Source: Chondrosia reniformis (lineage: Eukaryota > Porifera > Demospongiae > Chondrillida > Chondrillidae). From it: a stretch of DNA of 64,000 nucleotides. The notes beneath the pieces are model-generated. The model worked only from the letters and a program-made list of their open reading frames with translations. It searched no databases and was not told the DNA's origin. The stretch spans positions 4,520,501-4,584,500 of the forward strand of contig OX359193.1 of the NCBI GenBank assembly GCA_947172415.1, in the 5' to 3' direction. Shown one piece after another: positions 32,616 through 44,019 of this stretch. Position 1 is the first letter of the stretch. Every line of letters starts with the position of its first letter. The position numbers and the translations under genes were made by a program.

Positions 32616-33416
32616 CTATTCAAATATAGTTTGAGGTTGACTGATCCAACTTTTTCCATCCTCATCAAAAATGCAATCTTTACGTAAGACCCATGACCCA
32701 TCCTCTTGTAATCCTACTGTTTGCACTGCAAATTGCATCTTCAATGGGCCATGAATTCTCTTTCGGTTCTGAAAATAACAAGTCAATTTTTATCTGGAAA
32801 TCCATAGGTCAGGGTACCTATTCTACACGATTGATTGATTTCATGCAGAACGTCTTTGGTCCTGATTGGGATTCACTTGTTACACAGCATGATTTACATG
32901 TAAAAAGATACCTTGAAGGAATACAGACACTATGGCACACTATGCCTATATATATTTCATGAGAGACACTATGGTACACTAAACCTATGAGAGACACTTA
33001 TGGTACACTATACCTAAGAGAAACACTATGGTACACTAGTATACCTATATATGAGAGACACAGTACCTTTCATAATTTTCCCTTGTTAGTCCTCCTTCAT
33101 ATCTTTCTGGATGCACTGAGATTACAAAACCATTCTCACTAGGGTTACTACAAATTACCCTGCTAACTAAGTGGAAAGAAAAATCACTGACAGAGCGATA
33201 TTTTTTTGATAATTAGCCCAAAGGTATTCTTTGTTCGACTGTCATGAAAGTGTCCTATACAAATGTCAAAATAAGAAAGAATACTTCCAAGAAACAAATG
33301 AAGGGAATTTTCGAAACAGAGCTGAACTATATAATGTACCTGTATCTACAATTCGTTCCACTTTATCTTCTTCTTGTCCCTCAACTGCAGACATATTGTG
33401 TTCAGCTGTATCCATT
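32616..33416 (-). CDS. Candidate small spliced gene of unknown function
   Basis: Exon 1 starts at the ATG at 33416 (MDTAEHNMSAVEGQEEDKVE) and ends in ERIVDT plus G at a GTACAT donor near 33341. A TTAG acceptor opens an exon in matching phase at about 33170: VSRVICSNPSENGFVISVH, PERYEGGLTRENYE, ending at a GTACTG donor near 33066. A last exon (32768-32616) reads NRKRIHGPLKMQFAVQTVGL, EDGSWVLRKDCIFDEDGKSW, stop. Exons 1 and 2 join in phase; 2 and 3 do not join directly, so an exon may be missing. No family recognised. Confidence 0.45.
32925..33070. repeat. About 30-bp imperfect tandem repeat
   Basis: Four to five copies of a unit containing GAGAGACACTATGGTACACT and ACCTAT, with small indels. 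It lies in an intron of the candidate minus-strand gene. Confidence 0.75.
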
Positions 33417-33539
33417 TTAAGTCATGTTGTACAAAGAACCACTTTCAACAGAGGTATCCATTCTAGGTTCTAGGCTTTCTGAGTAACTTGAAAGTATTTT
33501 GAACAAACTTTTGCAAAACTAACACTGTTTATAGCTAAT

Positions 33540-36060
33540 AATTTTTATTCAGCTGCATATAGGACGACATTTTTCCTAGCCTTGGCTGCCTTGGAGTGCT
33601 TCATCTTCTTGACCTTTTTGTCAGCCAATGTGCCTTTGCCCGTGCCATGTGGATCTTCATTCCATGCGCTGTGGGGAACTCTCTACCACAGTTGGGGCAT
33701 GGGTGTTGGAAGTTCATTTCCTTCACATCTTGCGTGGTAGTGGTTGTTACTCTCTCCTTTTTCATGATGTGCATAGCTTTGGTTTTTCCCACATTAATCT
33801 CCATTCCTGCAGACATGGATTGTTGGTTAAGAGACTGAAGCTTCGCTGTTGCATTTTCGACTGTGTTCTCCAGCATACCAAGGTCATCTGCATATCCCAG
33901 GTCTTCAAGGGATATCTTTCCCATCATAATGCCATTGCCTTCACATCTTTGGAGAACACTATCCAGTATGGTAATGAAGCATATTGGGGACAGGCAATCA
34001 CCTTGTAAGACTTCTCGATTTATGGGTACATCTCTGGAATGTCCAGTCCTTCCCCTGACACAGGCCTTGGCTTGTCGGTAGATGGCATTCACAATATTCA
34101 CCAATTTGGTGGGTACATTGTGTTCACGAAGACTGTTCAGCATGTAGCCATGGTCTACTGAATCAAATGCTGCATGAAAGTCAACAAACACACATATGGC
34201 TGTCCGTCCGGTGTTGATAATGTCATCTAGTACGACTCTGAGGATGTAGAGGTTATCACAGCAGCCTCTCTGTGGACGGAATCCATTCTGGCTGTCTCGG
34301 ATTGTAGCTTCTGTAACCTTCTGAATTCTTTGGACTAGGATCACTGCAAAGATTTTATACGAATGGGAGAGTAGGCAGATCATTCTGTAGTTAGCTGGAT
34401 CATCTCTGGCACCTTTGTGTTTATAGATGGGGCAGATAATTCCCCTCGTCCACTCATTCGGGAGCTCTTCTGTCATCTAAATCCGGTTGACCAGCCTTAG
34501 AAGATACTCTCTGGCAGTGACAGAGGCCTTGTAGTATTCAGCAATCACTTCATCACCTCCCGAAGCCTTGTAACTACTCATGCATCCCACAGCCTCTTCA
34601 AGCTCGTCTGCCAGGATCATCCCTACTGGCGGACCATATTCATGCTCAGTTTCCACTTTTGGCAGTACTGGAAGTTCTGGTCCTTTGAACTTTTCTTCTA
34701 CAAACTTCGCCCATTCATTCAATACCTCCTCCTCCGAGGTCATCAACTCCCCAGCATTATTACGTGTGATGTTAATGTTCTTGTCCACTTTCCCCTCTCC
34801 CAGTAACTTAGCCAAATTGTGTACCTTTCTAGCATCTCCTTTGTTGTCTGCTAGTTCCATCTCTGTCACTATTTTCTCTATGTTTCTGCGCCAGTCATTT
34901 CGTGTTGCTCGATTGATTTTCTTCTGCATTTCAGTCCTTTCCTGTTCGTTCATCTTTGGGTACCTAGATTGGCGCTCAGCAATAAGAGCTCTGGTCTCTA
35001 GGGAAAGCTTTTGCTGTCTGTGATTGGTTTTGGACTTTTGGAACTACTGCTTGGGCTGCAGCTGTCAGAGCCTCTTTCAGCTCCAACCATTGCTCATCAA
35101 TTGTCATGTTGTCCTTATTGGAATCTGCTACTGTGAATTTTTGTGCCAGTGTGATCTCAAATTGTTCTTAGATGTCTCCATCTTTCAACAATAGGTCTGT
35201 ATCCATCTTAGGCATTCTCTTGTCACATCTCAGTCTGGCTTTCCATGTCAGCTTCAGCAGTCCATGGTCATACTTACGACCCCATCTGTCCATGGAGATG
35301 CCCCATTTCACAAGGCAGTTGGACACCCCCGATGACCATCTTCTCGACATCAAAATGTAGTCGATTTGAAAGGGAGCTTTATCAGGCTCAACATTCAGGT
35401 AGGTTGCGCTGTTGTGGCGAGCTTTAGGTTGGAACATTGTGGATACAGCTATCAGACCAAATTCTCTCATGACCTGCAATAATATTTCACCACCACTGTC
35501 AACCTTCTTATGGATGCACCACTTACCAGTGAGGCCTTGTTAGTTTCGGCAGAGTCGGCTGTTGAAGTCGCCCATGCAGATGATGTTGTCTCTTCTTAGT
35601 ATGTTATCCAGCAGCTCCCTAAGTTGCTTGTACACATCTGCTTGATTGGGTGATTTTTTGGATTTTGTTGGGATGTATATCACCACTACTGAGATATTGA
35701 CAGGTTTACATCTGAATCTTGCGTACAAGATCCTAGCTCCGTTGCTTGAAGAGTAAATCAGGGACTTTGACATTCTAGGGGACAGGCACATAGCTACTCC
35801 CGAATAGCGATCGTCAGCTGGTGCAGCACTGGCAGTTAGGAAGGATCTACTTGACGATGGAGTGACTAGGTGTGGCTCAGTCAGTCCCCACATGTCGAAT
35901 TGCAGTTCCTCACACATTCTATGGGTTGTCGTTGACAGACCGCCACAGTTCCAGCACGCAATGTTCACCTTCCCGTTTACTGGATCTCTTTGTACCTTAC
36001 TCCAGACGCCAGTCTTCAAACATTGTCGCGTGACTTGTTGGAACTGTCACGCCATCATTT
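33540..36060 (-). pseudogene. Nearly full-length LINE: APE endonuclease, RT and C-terminal zinc finger
   Basis: From about 36054 the minus strand gives VNIACWNCGGLSTTTHRMCE, CMGDFNSRLCRN, one stop, then QIDYILMSRRW and KYDHGLLKLTW, an APE-type endonuclease in one frame to 35168. After one frameshift follow a linker (NDWRRNIEKIVTEMELADN), one TAG near 34478, and the RT: ELPNEWTRGIICPIYKHKG, NGFRPQRGCCDNLYILR, FVDFHAAFDSVDHGYM, LQGDCLSPICF and the catalytic LGYADDLGML. The protein ends CPNCGREFPTAHGMKIH...H, a C2H2-like finger. An AATAAA follows near 33548. Only two stops and one frameshift in about 2.4 kb: a young, recently dead copy. RTE/craTA-like affinity is inferred from GFRPxRGC. Confidence 0.85.
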
Positions 36061-38014
36061 CCATATATTACATATGTATATTTTCTTAGCTATATATTTG
36101 GACAGTTGCACCAATATTATATTCACATTGTATATAATAATAATTGTAATAAAATTTATTGGAGTGACACGTGCAAATTTAACAAGCTGGGGTCACTAAA
36201 AAAAGAAAAAAACTAATACAGATTCATTCATGACAAATTAAGTTGCACATGTGAGTGAAAAGGCATAATGCAAAGGATTAAACGTTCTTCAATTCTAAAT
36301 ACAGCATTGAGCATTAATTAATATAAGCATTGAGCATCTTCATGTCAGAACAGCTCCTCTCTCCATATATATTAGCTAAATATATATAAAAAAGATAAAT
36401 ATATATATTAAACTCATATACGGTACACTACACGGAAACTTTCTGCAGACGTTCCGCGTTGGTTTTCTGAAATTAGCCATGCGGCAATGTGCAGACTATC
36501 TGCACAGATGTATAATGTTGGAAGAACTTGGGCGTCAGCTGCCAAATCAGTCACAGCCACGGAGCGGGTATCGACTTATACTTATATTGAATGCAAAGCT
36601 AACATGAGCCATCCTTGGCCAGGTGTGCATTGCTGTGAAATGTGTTTAGTTTGTTCATTCAGGATTAAGCCTACAAGTATGTAAGAGTCGAATTCGCTAG
36701 CAAACGCGTACACAAGTACTACATTCCATCACTTTCCATACGGATTTGTACGGAATATCCGCGGCTGACCATGCCACTGTCTGCGGACGTCCGCAATGGA
36801 TATACGCAGAATTCTATGGATCCGAGTAATTTTACGTGTCATGTACAGTAGTTGTATATGTATACAATGTTTTGCGCATTAATGTGTCTTATTTCAAAAA
36901 GTATATACATGCATCCCAAGTAAACACTATAATTGTTTTATTTTATCAACACAAACAATATGTATAGCACAAGAACTCTATCACATAGGTGGATAAATAA
37001 ATAATTGGGGATGTAGAAAGATTCCATTCTATCAGGGCAAAGTGCTGTTTGCAAAGTACAAGTTATGCAAATTAACAGGAGGAAGTGGTAATCCATTTCA
37101 CATTAACAGAATATTGAGAAAATAACTCTTACTGGTATATAACCAAATGCTGTTAATGTGATATACCTTTATAGGTGGGTGTACCTCATCAGAGCCTCAT
37201 CTTCAATTTATCCAGAAGACAAACTCTTTTTAATCTTATTCCAAAAGTATACAAGCTCAATTAAATTTCATTCAACACTATGTACATAACTTCATTCTAT
37301 GTATTTTGAAGTATACCTATAGGTATTTGAACTTTTATGATATTTACATATTTGGAGCATGCATGAATGGCTTGTCTATATTAGAGTAACAAATAGTTCA
37401 TAGGTCTCAAAGCCAATCTGCTTGAAAGCCAGAGGAATTATATATATATACAACAATCACAGCAGAGTCATGACTTATCTACATTCTTATATGTATATAT
37501 GTGTGTATGTATGTGTGTACTTGGATAAACAAATCAATGATGGGTAGCCTACAAACAAGTCTATTTCTATGCTACATTTACTTACAGTCAGATTTATGAT
37601 TTAACTTTCCCAACCATTAATTGGCCCTTCATTCATGGCTCTCCTACCTAACATGCATATTCTACATACCATAAAAGTTCAAATTCCAAATTAAGACTAG
37701 CTTCCTGTACTCTTCTACTGCCAAATAATCTTATTAGAATCATCCTTTAGCATCTTTGTCGGTGGAGAATCTTTATAAATCAACAAATCAATGTGCATAA
37801 CCTAAAGGGAATAAGAGCAATACATAAATAAAAATGAGGACAATGCTATTATTCATTCATTCAATTCAAAGAATGATTTTACAATTAGCAAGGGTACAGT
37901 GTGGTTAATTTTCACCCTTACCATAACTCCTTCAAGTGTGAGGTGTACATTATAAGACTGCCAAATGTATATATACAGCTCCTACCTACTGAATAAGCAA
38001 CAAAGACCCAGGAA
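36061..38014. other. No gene recognised
   Basis: About 2 kb of A+T-rich DNA with TA runs (36360-36410, 37440, 37480-37520), a GC-richer patch with repeated TCTGC(A/G)GA-like words at 36430-36800, and an inverted 11-mer CACATTAACAG/CTGTTAATGTG at 37098 and 37150. No convincing ORF. Confidence 0.45.
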
Positions 38015-38610
38015 ATGCTAGCTAAGTGGTATGAAAGACTCCAGGAGGAATGCAAGCTTTTTGAAAGAAAAGTATCAATACCACGAGTAGTAGAACCTTG
38101 TTATGCTCTGGAACTTTCTGTGACAGAACGTCCTGAGCTTTCATTAATGCTTTCTTTCATTTTGTGGTCGCCATTGGAGCAGTTTGGGGAGTCATATGGC
38201 ATAACTTTTACCTGCCCAAAGTGTGATGTAACTTCCTCTGAATTAAAGGCAGTTCGATGGCAATGTGGTCTAGGAGGCTCCTCTACCAACCCTAGAGTGA
38301 TCCATTCAATCAACAATGCAGTTCTTGTGGTAGGAAGAACTTATAGGTTCACACACTGTCCTTGCATACCACCCACATTTGATGCAGAAACTTCCTAAAA
38401 GTCTGGTACCATTCCAACTTTGGCACCGAACAGGATTCACTGTTAAATTAATAAACTGGATACAGTCTTTGGTATTGGCTGGTGTGAGCCTTAATGCAAT
38501 AACTTCAACCTTGAACTCAAGACGACATGAATGCTATTACCGTAGAAGGGAAACATATTACCCTGACTTCTGCTTCCCTCACTAAATGAATATGAAACTA
38601 CACCAGAGCC
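38015..38610 (+). pseudogene. DUF6729-like N-terminal domain
   Basis: The first frame (38015-38398) reads WYERLQEECKLFERKVSIPR, ESYGITFTCPKCDVTSSEL and VVGRTYRFTHCPCIPP. A one-base slip near 38380 leads to MQKLPKSLVPFQLWHRTGFT and SLNAITSTLNSRRHECYYRR. Paired CPxC...C cysteines followed by a LP..L...F....G block resemble the DUF6729 zinc-binding domain of TE-related animal genes. The matching C-terminal type of region, from a different copy, is at 59395-62000. Function unknown. Confidence 0.5.
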
Positions 38611-39149
38611 AGGTTAGTAAACACACATTTCAGGTCTTATATATATTGTAACTTGTATACATGTATATACATAAATGAATACAGACACGTACATACATGG
38701 GTGTCTTACTAGATAACCTCAGAAATTTTGAAGTGCACTGGTCAACCAGAGAATCCATGAGTGGTGATGGAGTATTAAATGCAGCAGCTCTCAAAGATAT
38801 TTCTAAGTTAAGGAAGCACACAACACAAGGCTGCTTGTCAGGTAATCAATGCATGCAGAAATTAAACATTTTTATACAAATATGAATCCATTTTTAACTC
38901 CCGTCCCATGATGGCTTTCTTTAGGAATACAGCCAGGAAGAGGGACCAATCGCAATGAATCACTACACAAGAATATAAATGCTATAATGAAACCCTTTAG
39001 GTAGGTTTTTAATATATACATATTTTGTAGCATATTTACATTATAGTGGAAATTATTAGACATGCTGGTTTGTTATTAAATTTGGTAAATTATTAGGACT
39101 TTTAACACACGTCTTTGAACATTTGTCATCTGGAACAAAGGAGAAGAAG

Positions 39150-39345
39150 CACTGGAGAACTTCCACCAACACCTCAACAACCAGAGATCTTCCATCAAGT
39201 TCACGAGGGAAATGGAAGAGGAACACTTACTAGCCTTCCTGGATGTCCCCATAAAGAAAGAAGGAGGAAAACTGACAACAATGGTCTACAGAAAGAAGAC
39301 ACACACAGACAGGTACATCAATTATAGTTCCCACCACCATTTGAA
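39150..39345 (+). pseudogene. Penelope-like element RT fragment
   Basis: One frame reads ENFHQHLNNQRSSIKFTREM, EEEHLLAFLDVPIKKEGGKL and TTMVYRKKTHTDRYINYSSH. The FHQHLN...I.FT.E.E...FLD...K..G.L.T.VYRK.THTD.Y pattern is the conserved region after the catalytic YVDD in Penelope-like reverse transcriptases. About 65 codons only, both ends cut, in the gap between the DUF6729-like and OTU/CXC pieces. Confidence 0.75.
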
Positions 39346-39706
39346 TACATATGCTGTATTATACTTCATATGTATACTTTCCATGCACAGGTATGGAGTG
39401 GAGTTGGCATATGCTTTACTGACCACATGTTTCTTTGTTATAATATGAAACGAACTGGAGGAGACCCTACTTCCCTATTATTTGACAACAGGGACACTTC
39501 TACATCGTGCCCAGAAACCTTTGGTCTCTCTTTCCAAGCTCATACATGTCAATTGCAACATGAAAAGGATCCAATGCAGAGACAACCAGTTGACATTCAA
39601 AAGAAGTCATTTGAAGACATACTGGCATGCCTTGAGGTTAGTTTCAAGAAATTAAACAAATCAAAGGTTCAAAGCATTATTAGAATATATACATACAGAA
39701 TACAAA

Positions 39707-39762
39707 AGTATTCTAACATAAAGTGAGAGATATATATATCACTCACTTTATGTTAGAATACT
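39707..39762. repeat. Perfect 21-bp inverted repeat (hairpin)
   Basis: Arms 39707-39727 and 39742-39762 are exact reverse complements (AGTATTCTAACATAAAGTGAG), separated by 14 bp containing a TATATATAT palindrome. Confidence 0.9.
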
Positions 39763-40059
39763 TTCATACATGTCACTTAATCAGCATGCATTTGAAAGCT
39801 TTTATCAGTTTCTTTATAGGCCCCTTCAAACTTTGCAATATCACAATCAGACATGTCTGAAGAGGACAGCAACCCTGCCATTCCATCAGAAGTAAGCTTG
39901 TACACATACATTCTTGCTATATACGTATGTGGTTAAATTAATAACACAGCTTTTTACAGCATGAATGTAAACAATATTTATTAAGTATATTATACATATA
40001 TACAATAATTACAAAATACCATATTACAAGTTACAAAATACCATATTAATCTAATATTT

Positions 40060-41410
40060 GTATAGGTACTGGACACTGAAGAAGCCAAAGCAATGCAGAT
40101 TGACAACTCAACTTTTGAAGGATTGGATATCACTGTAGTGAAGGGAATCCTTTAAAAGGCCATTGCTTCTTTTAAGATGCATCAACAACTGCACAAGCAA
40201 AGTCCAACTGCCCAGATAGCTCTAATAAACTTTCCCTTCATACAAAAGAATTTGGGCAACCTGTTAATGTTCCTTGTTGACTCACCAGTGACAGAAAAAT
40301 AAATCAGGTTGTATGAACAGGCTTTGGATAACACTGTTGAATCTTGGAACTGTACCATAGTAAGGGCAAAAGAGATGGTGATAGCCTTTTCTATGCCACA
40401 GCGCAGAGCATACTGGAGTGGGCAAGGAAGGATTGTCATTTTTATCAGCTTATATTATTGGAGCTGCCAAAGTATTCTTTGACTGATGCTACTGCTGTTG
40501 ACAACCTTGAGCCAGCTGACTTAATCCCTGCTTTGAAAATATTTGTAGCCACTGAATGGACTGTGTCTGCCCACGAGTATACCAGTTTCCTTTCAGAAAG
40601 TCCGTTGAAGTAGGAAGCAGAATGTTTGCAGAGCTAGCTAGGGATGGCATATTTGATGAAAGATTAGGACATTTGGTACTTACTGGTATATCCAATGCCT
40701 GGAGAGGTCCCATCATTCTCTTCACATCTAAGCTAAGACTCCCCATCACTGTTTTCATGCCCACCTAGCTTCTATCCATTGTGTCTACATGGGATTCCTG
40801 CATCTTGGCCCAGGGCATAATGAAGTAGTGATACCACAGGGCACTGAAAGAGAATCTACATGTGGAACAGGTTCAGACACTGAAACAGCTACCAGCAGCA
40901 CTTCCTTGAAAGGGTACTCCCGTGGCAGAAAGGCCAAGTCCAAAAACCCAGCATGCTATTCTGATGAATACAGCAGCTACAAATCCAAGTGTCCATGTTT
41001 CACAAGGCAAATACAATGCAACAAGCTATGCATATGCAGAGGATGCAGAAATCCTTAGGGGAAAGAAGAGGCCCCTGGAGTGATGAAAAAAGAAAACAAG
41101 CATCATATCCACTGCAGAAACATCCATTGAAAGGAGTAGGGGGAATGTATTTTATGGAAGGCTTGGCAGAATCAATAAACCTTGGCAGTCTTACCAATTT
41201 TGAGTTCATACTGTTAGTAGAAATTGTTCACGAACTCATTCTAGAAGATAAAAAAGTTTTAGTTTGTCAGATGAGGATGTCCTCTTTAATTTTTATCAGG
41301 CATGTATCCCTACCTCTTCTGCCTGTAACCTCAGTCTCCTAATCCATGAGAAATCTAAAGGGGAAGCTGTCAAGGCAGCCAGGAGTGCTCAACGAAGAGG
41401 AGAACTGACT
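40060..41410 (+). pseudogene. OTU-like protease plus CXC zinc-binding domain, broken
   Basis: Order on the + strand: VLDTEEAKAMQIDNSTFEGL, a helical stretch ending in YEQALDNTVESW; then KGKRDGDSLFYATAQSILEW (OTU Asp/Cys site, catalytic Cys replaced by Ser); then RMFAELARDGIFDERLGHLV and TGISNAWRGPIILFTS; then MGFLHLGPGHNEVVIPQG (OTU His site). It ends with GYSRGRKAKSKNP and YKSKCPCFTRQIQCNKLCIC-RGC, a Cys cluster of CXC type, and MYFMEGLAESINLGSLTNFE. At least four frameshifts and stops. OTU plus CXC occurs in multicopy genes of early-branching animals; the role is unknown. Confidence 0.6.
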
Positions 41411-41669
41411 AAAACACTCATGGAGTAGCATATTTTACATTTTCATTACAGTTAATTCTACATATCTTTTAATTCTATATATATTTGCAACTATACACTT
41501 ACTATATAATGATTTGGCTGCTTAGTAATTTAAAGTTTAATTCATATTGTGTATATGTATATATAATCTATTAATGGTAATACATTCAGTGTGCAAGGCT
41601 ACATTTAGGATGACTTGATTCATTTTTCATTTATACAATGTACATAAATTACAGTTTTATAGATGTATA

Positions 41670-41694
41670 TCTATATATATATATATATATATAT
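41670..41694. repeat. (TA)n microsatellite
   Basis: About 12 uninterrupted TA units. Confidence 0.9.
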
Positions 41695-41774
41695 CCATGC
41701 CATTAATGTGCATATCCTTCCATTATCTAGGACATTTATTAATTTCTTGGAGTGGATATACAGATATGTCAAAA

Positions 41775-42080
41775 GTTGAAAATTAAGATGCTGGATATGT
41801 AGGAGATGCTGAAGATACAGAAGACACAGGTGATGAGGAAGATACAGGAGATGAGGAAGATGCAGGAGATAAGGAAGATGAGGAAGATGCCGGAGATGAG
41901 GAGATGCTGGAGAGGAGGAAGATGCAGGAGATGGGGAAGATGCAGGAGATGAGGAAGATAAGGAAGATGCAGGAGATGGGGAAGATGTAGGATAGGAGTA
42001 AGATGAGGGAGATGCAGGAGATGAGGAAGATGCAGGATATGAGGAAGATATAGGAGATGAGAGAGATGTAGGAGATATCT
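41775..42080. repeat. Purine-rich minisatellite, 18-bp basic unit
   Basis: About 16 imperfect units of GATGAGGAAGATGCAGGA on the + strand. In one + frame the first third reads DEEDTG/DEEDAG acidic repeats before a shift; the minus strand gives Ser/Pro repeats. It could be the worn acidic tail of a gene or a simple satellite. Confidence 0.85.
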
Positions 42081-42129
42081 TAGTTATCATCATTTTACTT
42101 ATAATATTATTAGTGTTTAATTATATATC

Positions 42130-42640
42130 GTCATTTGTCATCCTCACCATTCAGCTATTCACGACATCCCCAAGAGAGACCTTGCTTCCACAGGAATTCC
42201 TTCAATTCTGAAGCCCCCAGGCCTTTCTAAGTGTGATGGAAAAAGACCAGACAGTGTTACTGTAGCACCCTGGAAGACAGGCCTAAACCTCATCTGCATG
42301 GGATGCCACATCTGTGGATACCTTTACCACCTTCCATATCATACATGCTACAACGGAGGTTAGAGCAGTTGCCAACCAAGCTGAGCTCAGGAAAATGTCC
42401 AAATATAGCCTTCTCTCCAGATCAAACATCTTCCTCCCATTCATACTTGAGACATCTGGAGCTTTTTGACAAGAGGCTCTTCTATTTTGCTCCGACTTAG
42501 CCAGAAGAATACCATCCAGGAGCCAAGAAAACAAATCTTATATGTTCCTGATACATATTAAACGCTGCAAGACTTTAGCCACACTGAAATTCTCAACTGC
42601 TGCATACAGAGTAGTAGTCTCTACAGATCATATAAGGTTA
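42130..42640 (+). pseudogene. PD-(D/E)XK nuclease-like C-terminal region of a retroelement protein
   Basis: Reads IPSILKPPGLSKCDGKRPDS, VTVAPWKTGLNLI, then after a one-base slip WDATSVDTFTTFHIIHATTE, VRAVANQAELRKMSKYSLL and NIFLPFILETSGAF. The K-R-P-D...W..G..L.WD.T..DT pattern is a PD-(D/E)XK arrangement typical of the C-terminus of certain invertebrate non-LTR element proteins. No RT is attached here. The retroelement assignment is from memory of such proteins and is inference; the nuclease-like motif is what the sequence shows. Confidence 0.5.
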
Positions 42641-42914
42641 AACACATGGCCTTCAAAGACTAAAGATGATGCATCTGCATGCCATTATCATGCAGCAAAA
42701 TTCCAGTCTCACCCAGGGTGTCTCAGCCAATAATCACCGCAGATTTGACTTGCCTTGAGTGTGAGCTAGGAGTACCGTTGGTTGCTTGAATGCATTCACA
42801 TAAACAGCAGGGTTAGAGACAATTTGGTAGCTTGCACACAAGGGACATTGCTCATGAAATAAATTAAAGGCCCTAGCCTTTATGTCCCTGTGGCTAAAGT
42901 CTTGTAGCGTTCAA

Positions 42915-43050
42915 TATACCTGATTGTGATTATTTTGTGAGTCATTTGCAGCCGTATTATATTATACACCTCAGTGTGATTATCTTGGGAGTCACTTGCA
43001 TCCGTGTATAAATTTGTACCTTGCACTGTGTAGTACTTGATTGTATTTAA
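42915..43050. repeat. Dispersed/tandem repeat unit related to 27250-27385
   Basis: Two 52-bp-spaced copies of GTGATTAT(T/C)TTG with GAGTCA(T/C)TTGCA, followed by the CTTGCACTGTGTAGTACTTG core shared with 27.3 kb. Confidence 0.6.
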
Positions 43051-43156
43051 ACATGCATAATATATAACACTCTTTATTCCCACACATGGACAATTGCAAG
43101 TAAAAATATGAACAAAAAACATAAGAAGAGACGACAGAGCTTAAATTATATATACA

Positions 43157-43879
43157 CTAGAAAACAATAAAAATTTTCTACAAAAATAGTGAAGATGTAG
43201 GGATGGCATAAAAAGCACAGAAACAAGAAAGGGATGTTACAAAGTGAAGCATTAGCTATATATGCATGAATCATACAACAGCCTTGCTTGTAGGATTCAT
43301 GCATAGCTAATGCTTCACTGTGTAACATCCCTTTCTTGTTTCTGTGCTTTTTCCTACATCTTCACTATTTTTGCAGAAAATTTTTATTGTTCTCTAGTTT
43401 CTGTACTTTTTATGGAACATTAGCTAGGAATTCGTTTTATTTTAAACCACTTTGGTTTTGCAATCTTTGACTAAATATGACGTCATTAAAATGGCGAATT
43501 TATTGAGGCCTTTGACTCTTGCACCACGAAAACCGTCATGCTCAATAATAAAGTAATCGCTCTCACTTCTACAAAAGAATACAGCGCAGAAAATTTAGAG
43601 TATTTTCGCTTTAGAAGTAGTCCGAAAGCTTGTTTCCTTTTTTAGTTATAGAGAGCAAAGAAGATGAAGAAGATTCAGATGAAAATGGAAATTTTTAAAG
43701 TATATTCACTTGCCTTAAAGGTCTATTTAGAGTATGTATATGGTATATTTAGCTATATATACATAACCTTGTTTTGTCGATTTTCGGCCTATTTGGGGAT
43801 TTTGCTCCTATACCGATGTATGGGGAAAACGGAAAAAACGCGTCATCCCTAAATAGGGAGTACTACCGTACTCCCTGAT
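43157..43879 (+). mobile_element. Palindromic repeat family, copy C
   Basis: Hairpin at about 43157-43400, TGACGTCA at 43478-43485 followed by AAAATGGCG, the shared unique region, and the terminal AGGGAGTAC/GTACTCCCT palindrome ending CCCTGAT at 43879. Same orientation as copy D, which starts 140 bp downstream. The start codon of the acidic frame is mutated here (ATAGAGAGC). Confidence 0.8.
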
Positions 43880-44019
43880 ATATATAAATATGTAGAGTGA
43901 GAGAGAGAGTTATACCTAAATTTAAATTAAAATGAGTTTTATACCCTAAACTTTACGATAATATGCCCATTCTGTTGCTAGGACTTTCCTAGAGCCATAT
44001 GAATTATTTATATTAATTA

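Noticed and set aside
32693-32962. + strand ORF with LIDFMQNVFGPDWDSLVTQ
   Set aside because: Looks helical, but the minus strand over the same bases gives a better exon with acceptor and stop at 32768-32616; not enough to support a + strand gene.
41671-42093. 140-codon Ser/Pro-rich minus ORF
   Set aside because: Product of the GATGAGGAAGATGCAGGA minisatellite read in reverse; no reason to think it is translated.
43146-43328. 60-codon minus ORF (and similar ones in other copies)
   Set aside because: Falls within the hairpin of the palindromic family and is a by-product of the inverted repeat.
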